A stretch of 49,464 nt of DNA from a virus. Under the pieces are notes generated by a model. It saw nothing but the letters and a program-made list of their open reading frames with translations. It did not search any database and was not told where the DNA came from. The stretch lies in IMG/VR virus record IMGVR_UViG_3300001683_001646, positions 1-49,464 of that record; one strand, given 5' to 3'. Shown here one piece after another: positions 23,561-30,265 of this stretch; the stretch's first letter is position 1; every line of letters begins with the position of its first letter. Made by a program: the position numbers and the translations under genes.

Positions 23561-24067
23561 ATGGATAATATTGATTTAGTTTTAGATTCAGACAATGAAT
23601 TACTTTTTAAAGTTACAGTTGAAGGTACAAGAGATGCTGATACAAAATGCCGATTAATGATAGAAAGAGAAGATTTCTCGTATGTTTTTAATGGATCAGT
23701 TGATACTGAAGGGACAGTTCGTGTTCTAATCCCTGCACTAAAGAAGAGAATTTCTGAAGGGACATATGCTGCACATTTAGAAGTACTAGTTGATGATAGA
23801 ATCTTTGTACCTTTGACGTTCAATGCAAAATTTGCACAATCATTAAAAGTAACTGCAGAGTCTGTTTCCAGAATAGTCAAACCAAAAGTAGGCGCGACGG
23901 CATCTATAATCTCGCAGCCTACATCTAAATCATCTAAAAAGAAATTATTTAGTGAAACGTCTAAAGGAAAGTCTGTAAAATTAAATAAGAAGATTGATTT
24001 ATCCGGCCTTTCTAGGAAAGAAATGCAGCAACTTCTTGAGAAGCTAGATCGAATGACCGGGAGGTAA
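23561..24067 (+). CDS. Unknown structural protein with beta domain and basic tail
   Basis: A 168-residue protein. Residues 1-90 look like a beta-sandwich (LLFKVTVEG, KCRLMIEREDFSYVFNG, TVRVLIPALKKRI, YAAHLEVLVDDRIFVPL). A Lys/Ser-rich linker (about 108-145) and a C-terminal helix (SRKEMQQLLEKLDRM) follow. No family is recognised. The layout of a small beta domain with a flexible basic tail would suit a decoration or assembly protein. Confidence 0.55.
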   Translation: MDNIDLVLDSDNELLFKVTVEGTRDADTKCRLMIEREDFSYVFNGSVDTEGTVRVLIPALKKRISEGTYAAHLEVLVDDRIFVPLTFNAKFAQSLKVTAESVSRIVKPKVGATASIISQPTSKSSKKKLFSETSKGKSVKLNKKIDLSGLSRKEMQQLLEKLDRMTGR

Positions 24068-24068
24068 G

Positions 24069-24290
24069 ATGTTTCTTAAACTTTATTTATGTGGTGTGTG
24101 TGTACACGCTGCCAATTCTTTGTTTCATATCAAGTCATTGAGCATTAGAAACTCTGTGACGAGAGATAGATCTGGAAGGGCTACTACCAGTAAAGAGATA
24201 GAGTATTATGTTAATGCTATTCCATGGTCGATTCTCTGGCCGGTTGTCTTAGTAAAAAGAGGCTGGGAGTTCTTCAAGACGGAGTTTTAG
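24069..24290 (+). CDS. Small protein with possible membrane-associated segment
   Basis: A 73-residue protein beginning MFLKLYLCGVCVHAAN. A C-terminal hydrophobic stretch AIPWSILWPVVLVKRGWEFF could be one short membrane-embedded helix with Trp at the interface. There are three nearby Cys/His residues at the N-terminus. It starts 1 nt after the previous stop codon, and the J-domain gene follows 1 nt after its own stop. The function is unknown. Confidence 0.5.
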   Translation: MFLKLYLCGVCVHAANSLFHIKSLSIRNSVTRDRSGRATTSKEIEYYVNAIPWSILWPVVLVKRGWEFFKTEF

Positions 24291-24291
24291 T

Positions 24292-25014
24292 ATGTCCCGC
24301 CGAAGAACAAAAAAAATTGTTCACAAAACAGAATTCCTGCGGGAAGAATTTTTTGAAACAAAAGAAATTCACGATGCAGCAAAATTAGCTGTACTGTCTC
24401 AAATCAAAACAATTCAGTCAGAATTGAATGTGTATGATGCTGATCTAGACGCAGGTTTTGACAATACAAAGTCAAAAGAAAAAATTGAAGCGCCAGGCGC
24501 CAGAAGTCCTGAGTACTCTCCGGAAGAGGGGGAGATCGATACAGAATCTGCATGTATTTTGAAACACCCGCTATGGGTAAAAAAGTTATACAGAAAGATC
24601 TCAGTTAAAGTGCATCCTGACAAGTTGTTAACAGAAGAATTTGATGAGAAAGAAAGAAAGGGAAAGCTCTACAATGAGGCAACTTTAGCTTACGCTGAGG
24701 GTGATTATGCAGGACTCATTATGATAGCTATTGACCTTAAACTTGCGATTCCAGATATCGATGCAATTATTGATATTTTAAATAAAAAGTGCATTCAGTA
24801 TGTCAAAGACACACAACACTTAAAATCAACTTTATTCTGGTCGTGGCATTGTTCTAATTCGCAACAAAAGCAGGAAATTTTAAGAGAATTTGTCAAAGTA
24901 AAAGGCTGGACCGTCCCAGGAGCTGCAATGAAGAAATCCCGGCCGAGTCACCACCCGGGCAAGTCTGTTGCGTGGTTCAGAAAAAAGCTAACTGAATCTT
25001 CAGAAGATGTGTAG
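24292..25014 (+). CDS. J-domain (DnaJ-like) protein
   Basis: A 240-residue co-chaperone-like protein. The J-domain lies in the middle (about 94-150): LYRKISVKVHPDK with the essential HPD at 108-110, then a helix ending KLYNEATLAYAEGDY. J-domains stimulate Hsp70 (DnaK) ATPase. Here the partner would be the host DnaK. The first 90 residues are charged and partly disordered. The C-terminal part (YVKDTQHLKSTLFWSWHC...) may bind the client. It lies after small structural genes, so it may help assembly. Its end overlaps the lipoprotein start by 8 nt. Confidence 0.82.
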   Translation: MSRRRTKKIVHKTEFLREEFFETKEIHDAAKLAVLSQIKTIQSELNVYDADLDAGFDNTKSKEKIEAPGARSPEYSPEEGEIDTESACILKHPLWVKKLYRKISVKVHPDKLLTEEFDEKERKGKLYNEATLAYAEGDYAGLIMIAIDLKLAIPDIDAIIDILNKKCIQYVKDTQHLKSTLFWSWHCSNSQQKQEILREFVKVKGWTVPGAAMKKSRPSHHPGKSVAWFRKKLTESSEDV

Positions 25015-25345
25015 ATTTATTTTATTAGCGATGCTGTTAGTATCGTGCAATAGAGATTTGGTCTGTATAACAAATGAAGATATTACAGAAAGATGGTTTG
25101 AATTGTCGTCATCTATTCTATCATCTGATAGCTGTTATCTTTTAACAAAAGATGACAGGGTTCTAAAAAAAACTCAGGAATCCTTACAGCAGTCAGGGGT
25201 ATGGTTTGTCATTGATCATTGTAATAATTGCATATTTCAGATAGGCTCTGAGGATACGATCATTGAGCTCCTAGAAGAAGAGGGTAAATGTATTACAGTA
25301 ATCTACGATGGTATTGAAGCTGAAATTTGTGACTGTTCATATTAA
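25007..25345 (+). CDS. Small lipoprotein
   Basis: A 112-residue protein with a very short signal peptide and lipobox: MCRFILLAMLLVSC, cleavage predicted before Cys14. The mature ~99 residues contain seven further Cys, which suggests disulfides in the periplasm. It is not Pro-rich, which argues against an Rz1 spanin. Phage lipoproteins of this size can block superinfection at the outer membrane; that role is only a guess here. Its end overlaps the converging minus-strand gene by 4 nt. Confidence 0.6.
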   Translation: MCRFILLAMLLVSCNRDLVCITNEDITERWFELSSSILSSDSCYLLTKDDRVLKKTQESLQQSGVWFVIDHCNNCIFQIGSEDTIIELLEEEGKCITVIYDGIEAEICDCSY

Positions 25346-26001
25346 CTCTCAAACTTTCTTAATCTAGCAACACCGTCAATCACAGTAACATAGGTCTGGT
25401 GTGTAACCCAATCTCCAGCATTGATATATGTTTTGATGTGTTGATCTTCATTAACCCAGATTATCGCTTCTGGAATATGTGTGTGGCCCATGATAAATAC
25501 ATCTATCTTTGGGTGATGCCGAAGGATATGAATGATTGATCTCAACTGATGTTTCTTAATCTGAATCTCTGTCCACCACGTTGTGAAGTCAAAGTTGAAC
25601 GTGAACTCAAGTATATTTTGAATAACTGATAGAAATTTAATAAATACTCTATTATGAATCATGCCTTTATCATATTGATCACCGTGTTCTATTCTAAATT
25701 TTCTTCCGTTTTCTTCAAAGTCATATCTTTTTACAAATTCTACTCCGAGAACTTTTTTACCGATAACACCCAATAGACTTTCATCATGATTACCGACGAC
25801 ATATATGATTTTTTTAAATTTTCCAACCTGACTAATAATTTCGAGACACCGTTCTGTAAAAACAGGAATCTTGATAAAGTCGATGATGTCACCAGCAAGA
25901 ACAATCTCATCACAGTCTTCATCTTTTAAAAATGTTAAAAGCGCATCAGCCTTATAGAATTTTGTTCCGATATGTGTGTCTGAGATAATGATTCTTTTCA
26001 T
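25342..26001 (-). CDS. Calcineurin-like metallophosphoesterase (LpxH-like)
   Basis: A 219-residue two-metal phosphoesterase and the only clear minus-strand gene. All five blocks are present: SDTHIG near the N-terminus, GDIIDF, GNHDE, HGDQYD, and GHTHIP near 170. The spacing and the HGDQYD block resemble UDP-2,3-diacylglucosamine hydrolases (LpxH) and related phosphodiesterases. The substrate cannot be fixed by eye. It faces away from the Fpg gene across a 50-nt AT-rich gap and runs into the lipoprotein gene. Its separate orientation implies separate, perhaps early, expression. Confidence 0.85.
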   Translation of the reverse strand: MKRIIISDTHIGTKFYKADALLTFLKDEDCDEIVLAGDIIDFIKIPVFTERCLEIISQVGKFKKIIYVVGNHDESLLGVIGKKVLGVEFVKRYDFEENGRKFRIEHGDQYDKGMIHNRVFIKFLSVIQNILEFTFNFDFTTWWTEIQIKKHQLRSIIHILRHHPKIDVFIMGHTHIPEAIIWVNEDQHIKTYINAGDWVTHQTYVTVIDGVARLRKFES

Positions 26002-26051
26002 TGAACATCCGGTTATAATAAGTATACTATTTGGTATGGACGAGGTGTACT
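26002..26051. promoter_or_regulatory. Divergent promoter gap between phosphoesterase and glycosylase genes
   Basis: This 50-nt gap lies between divergently transcribed genes. It contains TATAAT (26014-26019) and the near-palindrome AGTATACT (26021-26028), which gives a TATACT on both strands. GAGGTG at 26042-26047 is the ribosome binding site of the glycosylase. No clear -35 is seen, and with so little space both promoters would overlap the genes. Confidence 0.35.
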
Positions 26052-26855
26052 ATTCCTGAAGGACCAGAAGTAAGAAGATATGCTATTGATCTTGCAAAAA
26101 GGCTCACCGGAAGAGATTTACTAGAAGTATCAATCAAGTCTGGGCGCTATCTTAAAAAAGTGCCAGTAGAATTTGAAAGATTCTCTAATGACTTACCTAT
26201 GCATATTTTAGGCGCAGGCTCTCATGGAAAGTTTCTATACATTCTCTTAGAATATCAAAATTCAATTTGGTCAACACTGGGAATGACCGGGCAGTGGTCA
26301 AATCAAAAAGGACAACATTCAAGAGTTGAATTTATTTTAAATGATGGTTCTGTATTTTATAATGATATTAGAAATTTTGGAACATTAAAATTTGTCAAAG
26401 GAAAGGAAACTTTAATTAAAAAATTGCAATCTCTCGGGCCCGACTTGTTAAGCGAAGTGTGCTCAAATGATACATTTATTGCTAGACTACGTACCCAAAA
26501 TAAGAAAACGATAGTACAGGCACTTATGGATCAATCAGTTGTAGCAGGAGTGGGCAACTATATCAAAGCAGATGCCTTGTGGTTATCTAAGCTTTCTCCA
26601 CATAGAATTGTTTCAGGTGTCTCTGATAAAGATTTAATAATTTTAAATGGTAATATTAGAAAAATAATGGTTGAAAGCTTTCAGTCTGGTGGCACCACAA
26701 TTCAATCTTACTCTGATTTTAATGGAGCCCCTGGTGAATACGGATCTAAGTTTATTGTGTATAATAAAAAAGTTGACCCAGATGGAAATCCCATATTATC
26801 TGAACAAACTAAAGATGGACGCACCACATGGTGGTCGCCTAAAAGACAATCGTAG
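26052..26855 (+). CDS. Fpg/Nei DNA glycosylase with zincless finger, probable ATT start
   Basis: A 267-residue base-excision repair enzyme that removes oxidised bases and nicks the site. The family needs Pro as its first residue after Met removal, followed by Glu. The only frame gives PEGPEVRR right after an ATT codon at 26052, which is 4 nt behind GAGGTG (26042-26047). No ATG or GTG is available; an in-frame TTG at 26031 would bury the catalytic Pro under seven extra residues. The Lys of GSHGKFLYI (K60), the H2TH segment (DQSVVAGVGNYIKADALW) and a finger ending GRTTWWSPKRQ are present. The four zinc Cys are absent, as in NEIL1/plant-type zincless fingers. Confidence 0.85.
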   Translation: MPEGPEVRRYAIDLAKRLTGRDLLEVSIKSGRYLKKVPVEFERFSNDLPMHILGAGSHGKFLYILLEYQNSIWSTLGMTGQWSNQKGQHSRVEFILNDGSVFYNDIRNFGTLKFVKGKETLIKKLQSLGPDLLSEVCSNDTFIARLRTQNKKTIVQALMDQSVVAGVGNYIKADALWLSKLSPHRIVSGVSDKDLIILNGNIRKIMVESFQSGGTTIQSYSDFNGAPGEYGSKFIVYNKKVDPDGNPILSEQTKDGRTTWWSPKRQS

Positions 26856-26864
26856 GAGGAAAAA

Positions 26865-27227
26865 ATGTCTGATATAAAGTTTTTTAAATTAAGTGATGCT
26901 TCAATAGGATTAATTGCAAAAACATTACAAGTAGCAATGTTAACTGGAACTGATGTTGTTGATAATTTGAGAATGATCTGTTTTGAAGTAAATGATGCAG
27001 ATGCGCTAGATCCAACTCTAGAGTATTTAGAAAATTTTGATAAGAATCTAGACACACTAATGGACCAGGCTGTAGAAACAATGCCCACATATGAGCAGAT
27101 ATTCACTGAAGAGATGGAAAAGATCGAGCTTAAGGAAGTAATGACTGACGATGCCGATGATGCTGACGAAGCAGATATTTGGAATGATCCCATTACTAGG
27201 GGCGAAGTGGACGTAGAGGACTGGTAG
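26865..27227 (+). CDS. Unknown acidic protein
   Basis: A 120-residue acidic protein behind TAGGAGG. The N-terminal half (FFKLSDASIGLIAKTLQVAMLTGTDVVDNLRMI) looks like a small helical domain. The C-terminal third is rich in Asp/Glu (DDADDADEADIW). No family is recognised. It lies between the glycosylase and the MazG-like gene, both with gaps under 10 nt. Confidence 0.55.
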   Translation: MSDIKFFKLSDASIGLIAKTLQVAMLTGTDVVDNLRMICFEVNDADALDPTLEYLENFDKNLDTLMDQAVETMPTYEQIFTEEMEKIELKEVMTDDADDADEADIWNDPITRGEVDVEDW

Positions 27228-27231
27228 GATT

Positions 27232-27606
27232 ATGGATGATCGTCTGACACAAATTTTTGAACTAAGAGAACGATTCATGATCGAGCTACAGAATTCTAAT
27301 AAGGCTGCAAATCCCTCGTGGCCCTTAGACTTAACAAGCAAAAAAGATCAGCAGTATGTTCGTGATATTGCGCTGAGAGGAGTAGAGGAAATGTTCGAAG
27401 CTCTCCAGCATTTAAAGAATTGGAAGCCGCATAGAAAGACTGAGGTCTCTGAGTTTAATAGCGAAGAGTTTCTTGAAGAAGTAGTTGATGCATTCAATTA
27501 CTTCTTTTCACTATTAATCCTCGTAGGGTTCGATGCAGATGATCTTTATCAAGCTTACTGTAAGAAAGATAAAATCATTCATGAAAGAATTCAGTCAGAC
27601 TACTAA
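27232..27606 (+). CDS. MazG-like / dimeric dUTPase-type nucleotide pyrophosphatase
   Basis: A 124-residue all-alpha NTP pyrophosphatase. The magnesium motifs are visible: ALRGVEEMFEAL (E52, E53, E56) and FLEEVVDAFNYF (E82, E83, D86). The C-terminus reads GFDADDLYQAYCKKDKIIHERIQSDY, in which the YxxK and R-x-x-Y end resembles dimeric dUTPases. It would convert dUTP (or another dNTP) to the monophosphate and feed the ThyX-like enzyme coded next. Substrate choice between dUTP and other nucleotides is inferred from the end motif and the context. Confidence 0.75.
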   Translation: MDDRLTQIFELRERFMIELQNSNKAANPSWPLDLTSKKDQQYVRDIALRGVEEMFEALQHLKNWKPHRKTEVSEFNSEEFLEEVVDAFNYFFSLLILVGFDADDLYQAYCKKDKIIHERIQSDY

Positions 27607-27670
27607 GTTTTGTACATTGATACTTTGCACCATAAAATCTAATATCTTACCATCAGCTTAAGGAGATAAA

Positions 27671-28663
27671 TTGCCTCAAAATACTAATCTAATACCTGTT
27701 AATCTTCCAATGGCGCTTCGATTCGATGAAGAGCCTACTACTGAATTTCTCAATGATCTTGATGCACTCAAGATTGAGCTAGTAGATCATCCCACAGCGC
27801 AACAAATGAGAGAAGTGGCTTGGCGTTATGTAAAGGCCACATGGGCCGATACTCCTGAACATACCGACCCTACGGGTGTACTTCAGTCAGATCTAAGTGA
27901 AAACTTGGAAGATGTTCTGTGCTTTCGAGCACTGCCGACACCAATGGAAATCTTTAGCTTTACGTTTAAGTTTGCAGGAATTGATCTTCAAACTGTTACT
28001 CATCTTATTCGACATAGGGCCGGATCGTTTGCTGCACAGTGCACCGGAGATAGATTTCTTCATCACGAACCCTGTTTAGTACCAAGCTCAGTAGAAAATA
28101 GTCCAGAGCTATATCGAAGATGGCAACGACATGTCGAGGATGCAAAGAAACTTTATGCTGACATGGTTGATACGCGACAAATCTCAATGATGGATGCACG
28201 AACAGTTCTTCCAAAGTGTCTTTCGACTTTTTACTTCGGTAGATTCAATCTCAAGGATATCATCGGATTTATAAAGCAACGTTCAGATAAACAAATCCAG
28301 CCATCAATTGATAATCTTATTGCAGCTAAGATGGCACTTGAAATCATCAAAGTCTTACCCGAAGCTACTGCTGTCATTGGGTCAAAGACTCTTGCAAGTC
28401 CAGCTTGGCACTTTATTAAGAATGTAAGAGCCGGAACAGGTACAAATCTATACTGGCCAGATTCAGATAGCGATGAGCACATAGAATATCATCCCAATGA
28501 TACAATTTATCAAGCGCATCGTTACGACCTGAATGGAACGGATCCGCCTGAGGATGAAGTGGGCGGCAATACCAAGTTCAGGAAAGAGTGGAATCGTTTG
28601 ATTTCAGAAATTAAGTTTATTGAAGGTCACTATAGTGATCAAAAGGAGTCGTGGAATGTTTAA
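27671..28663 (+). CDS. thyX: ThyX-like flavin-dependent thymidylate synthase with altered motifs
   Basis: A 330-residue protein starting at TTG 27671 behind AGGAGA (27661-27666). The ThyX signature region is HLIRHRAGSFAAQCTGDRF (111-129). RHR (114-116) is present, but the Ser that follows RHR-x7 in the family is Cys124. The second region (ARTVLP, then IKQRSDKQIQPSIDN) aligns with the family R-x-D-x-x-A-Q-x-E-I-R, but the E and the last R are Ser212 and Asp214. It is longer than usual (about 220-250). It could be a divergent thymidylate synthase or a pyrimidine-modifying relative. dUTPase lies upstream and a deoxyribosyltransferase-like gene overlaps its end by 8 nt. Confidence 0.75.
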   Translation: MPQNTNLIPVNLPMALRFDEEPTTEFLNDLDALKIELVDHPTAQQMREVAWRYVKATWADTPEHTDPTGVLQSDLSENLEDVLCFRALPTPMEIFSFTFKFAGIDLQTVTHLIRHRAGSFAAQCTGDRFLHHEPCLVPSSVENSPELYRRWQRHVEDAKKLYADMVDTRQISMMDARTVLPKCLSTFYFGRFNLKDIIGFIKQRSDKQIQPSIDNLIAAKMALEIIKVLPEATAVIGSKTLASPAWHFIKNVRAGTGTNLYWPDSDSDEHIEYHPNDTIYQAHRYDLNGTDPPEDEVGGNTKFRKEWNRLISEIKFIEGHYSDQKESWNV

Positions 28664-29108
28664 CAAAAAAGTTTATCTAGCAGCCGGCTGGTTCAATCCA
28701 GTTCAGGCTGAAGAGCTTACAATGCTTGAAGAAATTTGTGACAGCAAAGAGTGGATTGAGCTTGCTTCCCCGCGTAGAATTTTTGTTTGTCCGCCTAGTG
28801 CATCCAAGGAAACTCAAGATGCAACATTTGATGGAAATCTTCACCATATTAAGACAGCAGACTTTCTGATTGTGAATACTCGAGACAAAGATATTGGAAC
28901 GATTTGGGAAGCAGGCTATGCATTTGCAAATGATGTGCCAATTGTATATTTTTGCAATGGCTTGCCCGAGGGTGCAAAGTTTAATCTCATGCTTGCAAGA
29001 AGTGGAGTTAAGGTATGTACATCATTTAAAATGCTAGAAGACTATCTGAACAAATGTTTTGCAGACGGCAATTTGCTTTATGAGCCCTACGATCTGGAGA
29101 TCGAGTAG
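28656..29108 (+). CDS. Nucleoside 2-deoxyribosyltransferase-like protein
   Basis: A 150-residue protein of the NDT/Rossmann-like family. The start at ATG 28656 is set by AAGGAG (28643-28648) and overlaps the thyX end. Features are VYLAAGWF at 6-13, FDGNLHHIKTADFLIVNTRD (58-77), and GTIWEAGYAFA with E85 at the place of the nucleophilic Glu. IVYFCNGLPEGAKFNLMLA follows. Family enzymes swap bases on deoxynucleosides or cleave (deoxy)nucleotide N-glycosidic bonds. With thyX and dUTPase it forms a nucleotide-salvage or base-editing unit. Confidence 0.75.
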   Translation: MFNKKVYLAAGWFNPVQAEELTMLEEICDSKEWIELASPRRIFVCPPSASKETQDATFDGNLHHIKTADFLIVNTRDKDIGTIWEAGYAFANDVPIVYFCNGLPEGAKFNLMLARSGVKVCTSFKMLEDYLNKCFADGNLLYEPYDLEIE

Positions 29109-29155
29109 ATAGGCTCCTGGAGGAATACTTATCTTTACGGTAAGTAAATTCACTG

Positions 29156-29728
29156 ATGAGCAATTCACTATACATATTTGATTTTGATGATACTTTAGTT
29201 GATTCTGGTGCAAATGTCAAAGTAATCAGAGCTGACGGTACAGAAGAGCTTTATTCTTCTAGAGAGTATCGTGACTATGATCGAAAGCATAAGCAGCCAG
29301 GAGATATATTAAATTTTGATGAGTTTGATGTTGATCCTCCAGACGCCTCTGTTATTCAAGCCCCATGGAGTGCATTTATAACAGCACTTAATACAGCTGG
29401 TCCACAGAATGTCATGATTTTAACTGCGCGCGCAAATCCAGACCCTGTTAAAGAATTTCTAATTAAAGCAGGCGTTAATCCACTTCCTATCATAGAAGCT
29501 GTAGGAGATTCTGATCCTAATGCTAAAAAAAGAAAAGTGGCAGAATATATTGAAAGATTACAAATAATAGACATTTATCTTTGGGAAGACAGTCCAAATA
29601 ATATTCGAGCGATTGAATCACTTGCTAATGAAATACCTGGATTAACTTTTTTTACAAAACTTGTAACAGAGACAGTTCTTCGAAGATTTATTCGAGAAAT
29701 TTTGAGCGAAGTTCTATGGAAAAAATAA
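29156..29728 (+). CDS. HAD-family phosphatase with C-terminal amphipathic tag
   Basis: A 190-residue HAD hydrolase. Motif I FDFDDTLVDSG (8-18) has the Asp nucleophile and acid/base, motif II is MILTARAN, and the acidic motif is YLWEDSPNNIRAIE. It may dephosphorylate a nucleotide, sugar or DNA 3' end. The last 17 residues (LRRFIREILSEVLWKK) are the shared tag, here at the C-terminus with Leu-Ser-Glu. The start ATG 29156 has no adjacent ribosome binding site; GGAGGAA lies at 29119-29125, and ACTTA/TAAGT (29127-29131 with 29141-29145) could fold the distance out. Confidence 0.8.
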   Translation: MSNSLYIFDFDDTLVDSGANVKVIRADGTEELYSSREYRDYDRKHKQPGDILNFDEFDVDPPDASVIQAPWSAFITALNTAGPQNVMILTARANPDPVKEFLIKAGVNPLPIIEAVGDSDPNAKKRKVAEYIERLQIIDIYLWEDSPNNIRAIESLANEIPGLTFFTKLVTETVLRRFIREILSEVLWKK

Positions 29729-29742
29729 AGCTAGGAGATATC

Positions 29743-29937
29743 ATGCGACCAGAAGGCCTCCAATATTTAATGTCATCTGATCAGACAACAACGTATCTCT
29801 GCAAAACCAATGATTGGGGTCTTGTAATCTCTATATGCCCAGAGTCTGATTTGATTGAGTTGCTTATTAGTGGCGAGTCAATGTATGCTTATAGTCGACA
29901 GATAAAAAAAATTATCAATTCTTATTCTGATGAGTAA
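29743..29937 (+). CDS. Small unknown protein
   Basis: A 64-residue protein. ATG 29743 behind AGGAG (29733-29737) is preferred; an in-frame ATG at 29716 overlaps the HAD gene and is possible. It reads MRPEGLQYLMSS, then a short beta-rich region (TTTYLCKTNDWGLVISIC) and a terminal helix. No family is recognised. Confidence 0.55.
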   Translation: MRPEGLQYLMSSDQTTTYLCKTNDWGLVISICPESDLIELLISGESMYAYSRQIKKIINSYSDE

Positions 29938-29959
29938 TAATAAATAGAGGATTTAAGTA

Positions 29960-30265
29960 ATGGATGAAGTTTTTGTCGTAACTAAGCAAGTATCAATTGA
30001 CACGTCTATCATTGGAGTGGCGCGATCTGAACTTGAAGCAAAAGAGATGTGTCATACTGATTATGAAAATGATGACAAAGAGATGACTGTCAGCTTCTAT
30101 ACATTTTCAAATTTTGAAATATCACAGCTCTATACACGAACTACTTACATATCATACGATTATATTCCCAATGAACAAGGTGAGTGGTCAGAAATCAAAG
30201 TACAAAGATTTTATAATTATGAAGAGTTCTACGAGGCAGAAGATGAGATTAGCGATAACGGGTGA
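29960..30265 (+). CDS. Unknown small acidic protein
   Basis: A 101-residue protein beginning MDEVFVVTKQVSIDTSIIGVA, with an alternating beta-strand pattern, many aromatic residues in the middle (FYTFSNFEISQLYTR) and a Glu-rich end. It could be a small alpha-beta fold. It overlaps the epimerase start by 23 nt. No function can be given. Confidence 0.55.
   Translation: MDEVFVVTKQVSIDTSIIGVARSELEAKEMCHTDYENDDKEMTVSFYTFSNFEISQLYTRTTYISYDYIPNEQGEWSEIKVQRFYNYEEFYEAEDEISDNG

Noticed and set aside
23561-24067. C-terminal helix SRKEMQQLLEKLDRM as another copy of the shared tag
   Set aside because: It lacks the R-x-hydrophobic-hydrophobic-x-E order and any (L/I)-x-E-(A/S) end, so it is an ordinary charged helix.
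25007-25345. Lipoprotein as an Rz1-type outer membrane spanin
   Set aside because: It is Cys-rich and not Pro-rich, is far from the endolysin gene, and has no embedded or adjacent Rz-like inner membrane partner.
30114-30242. Upstream ATG giving a longer epimerase
   Set aside because: The extra residues overlap the previous gene and precede the nucleotide-binding strand, which must start close to the N-terminus. ATG 30243 fits.
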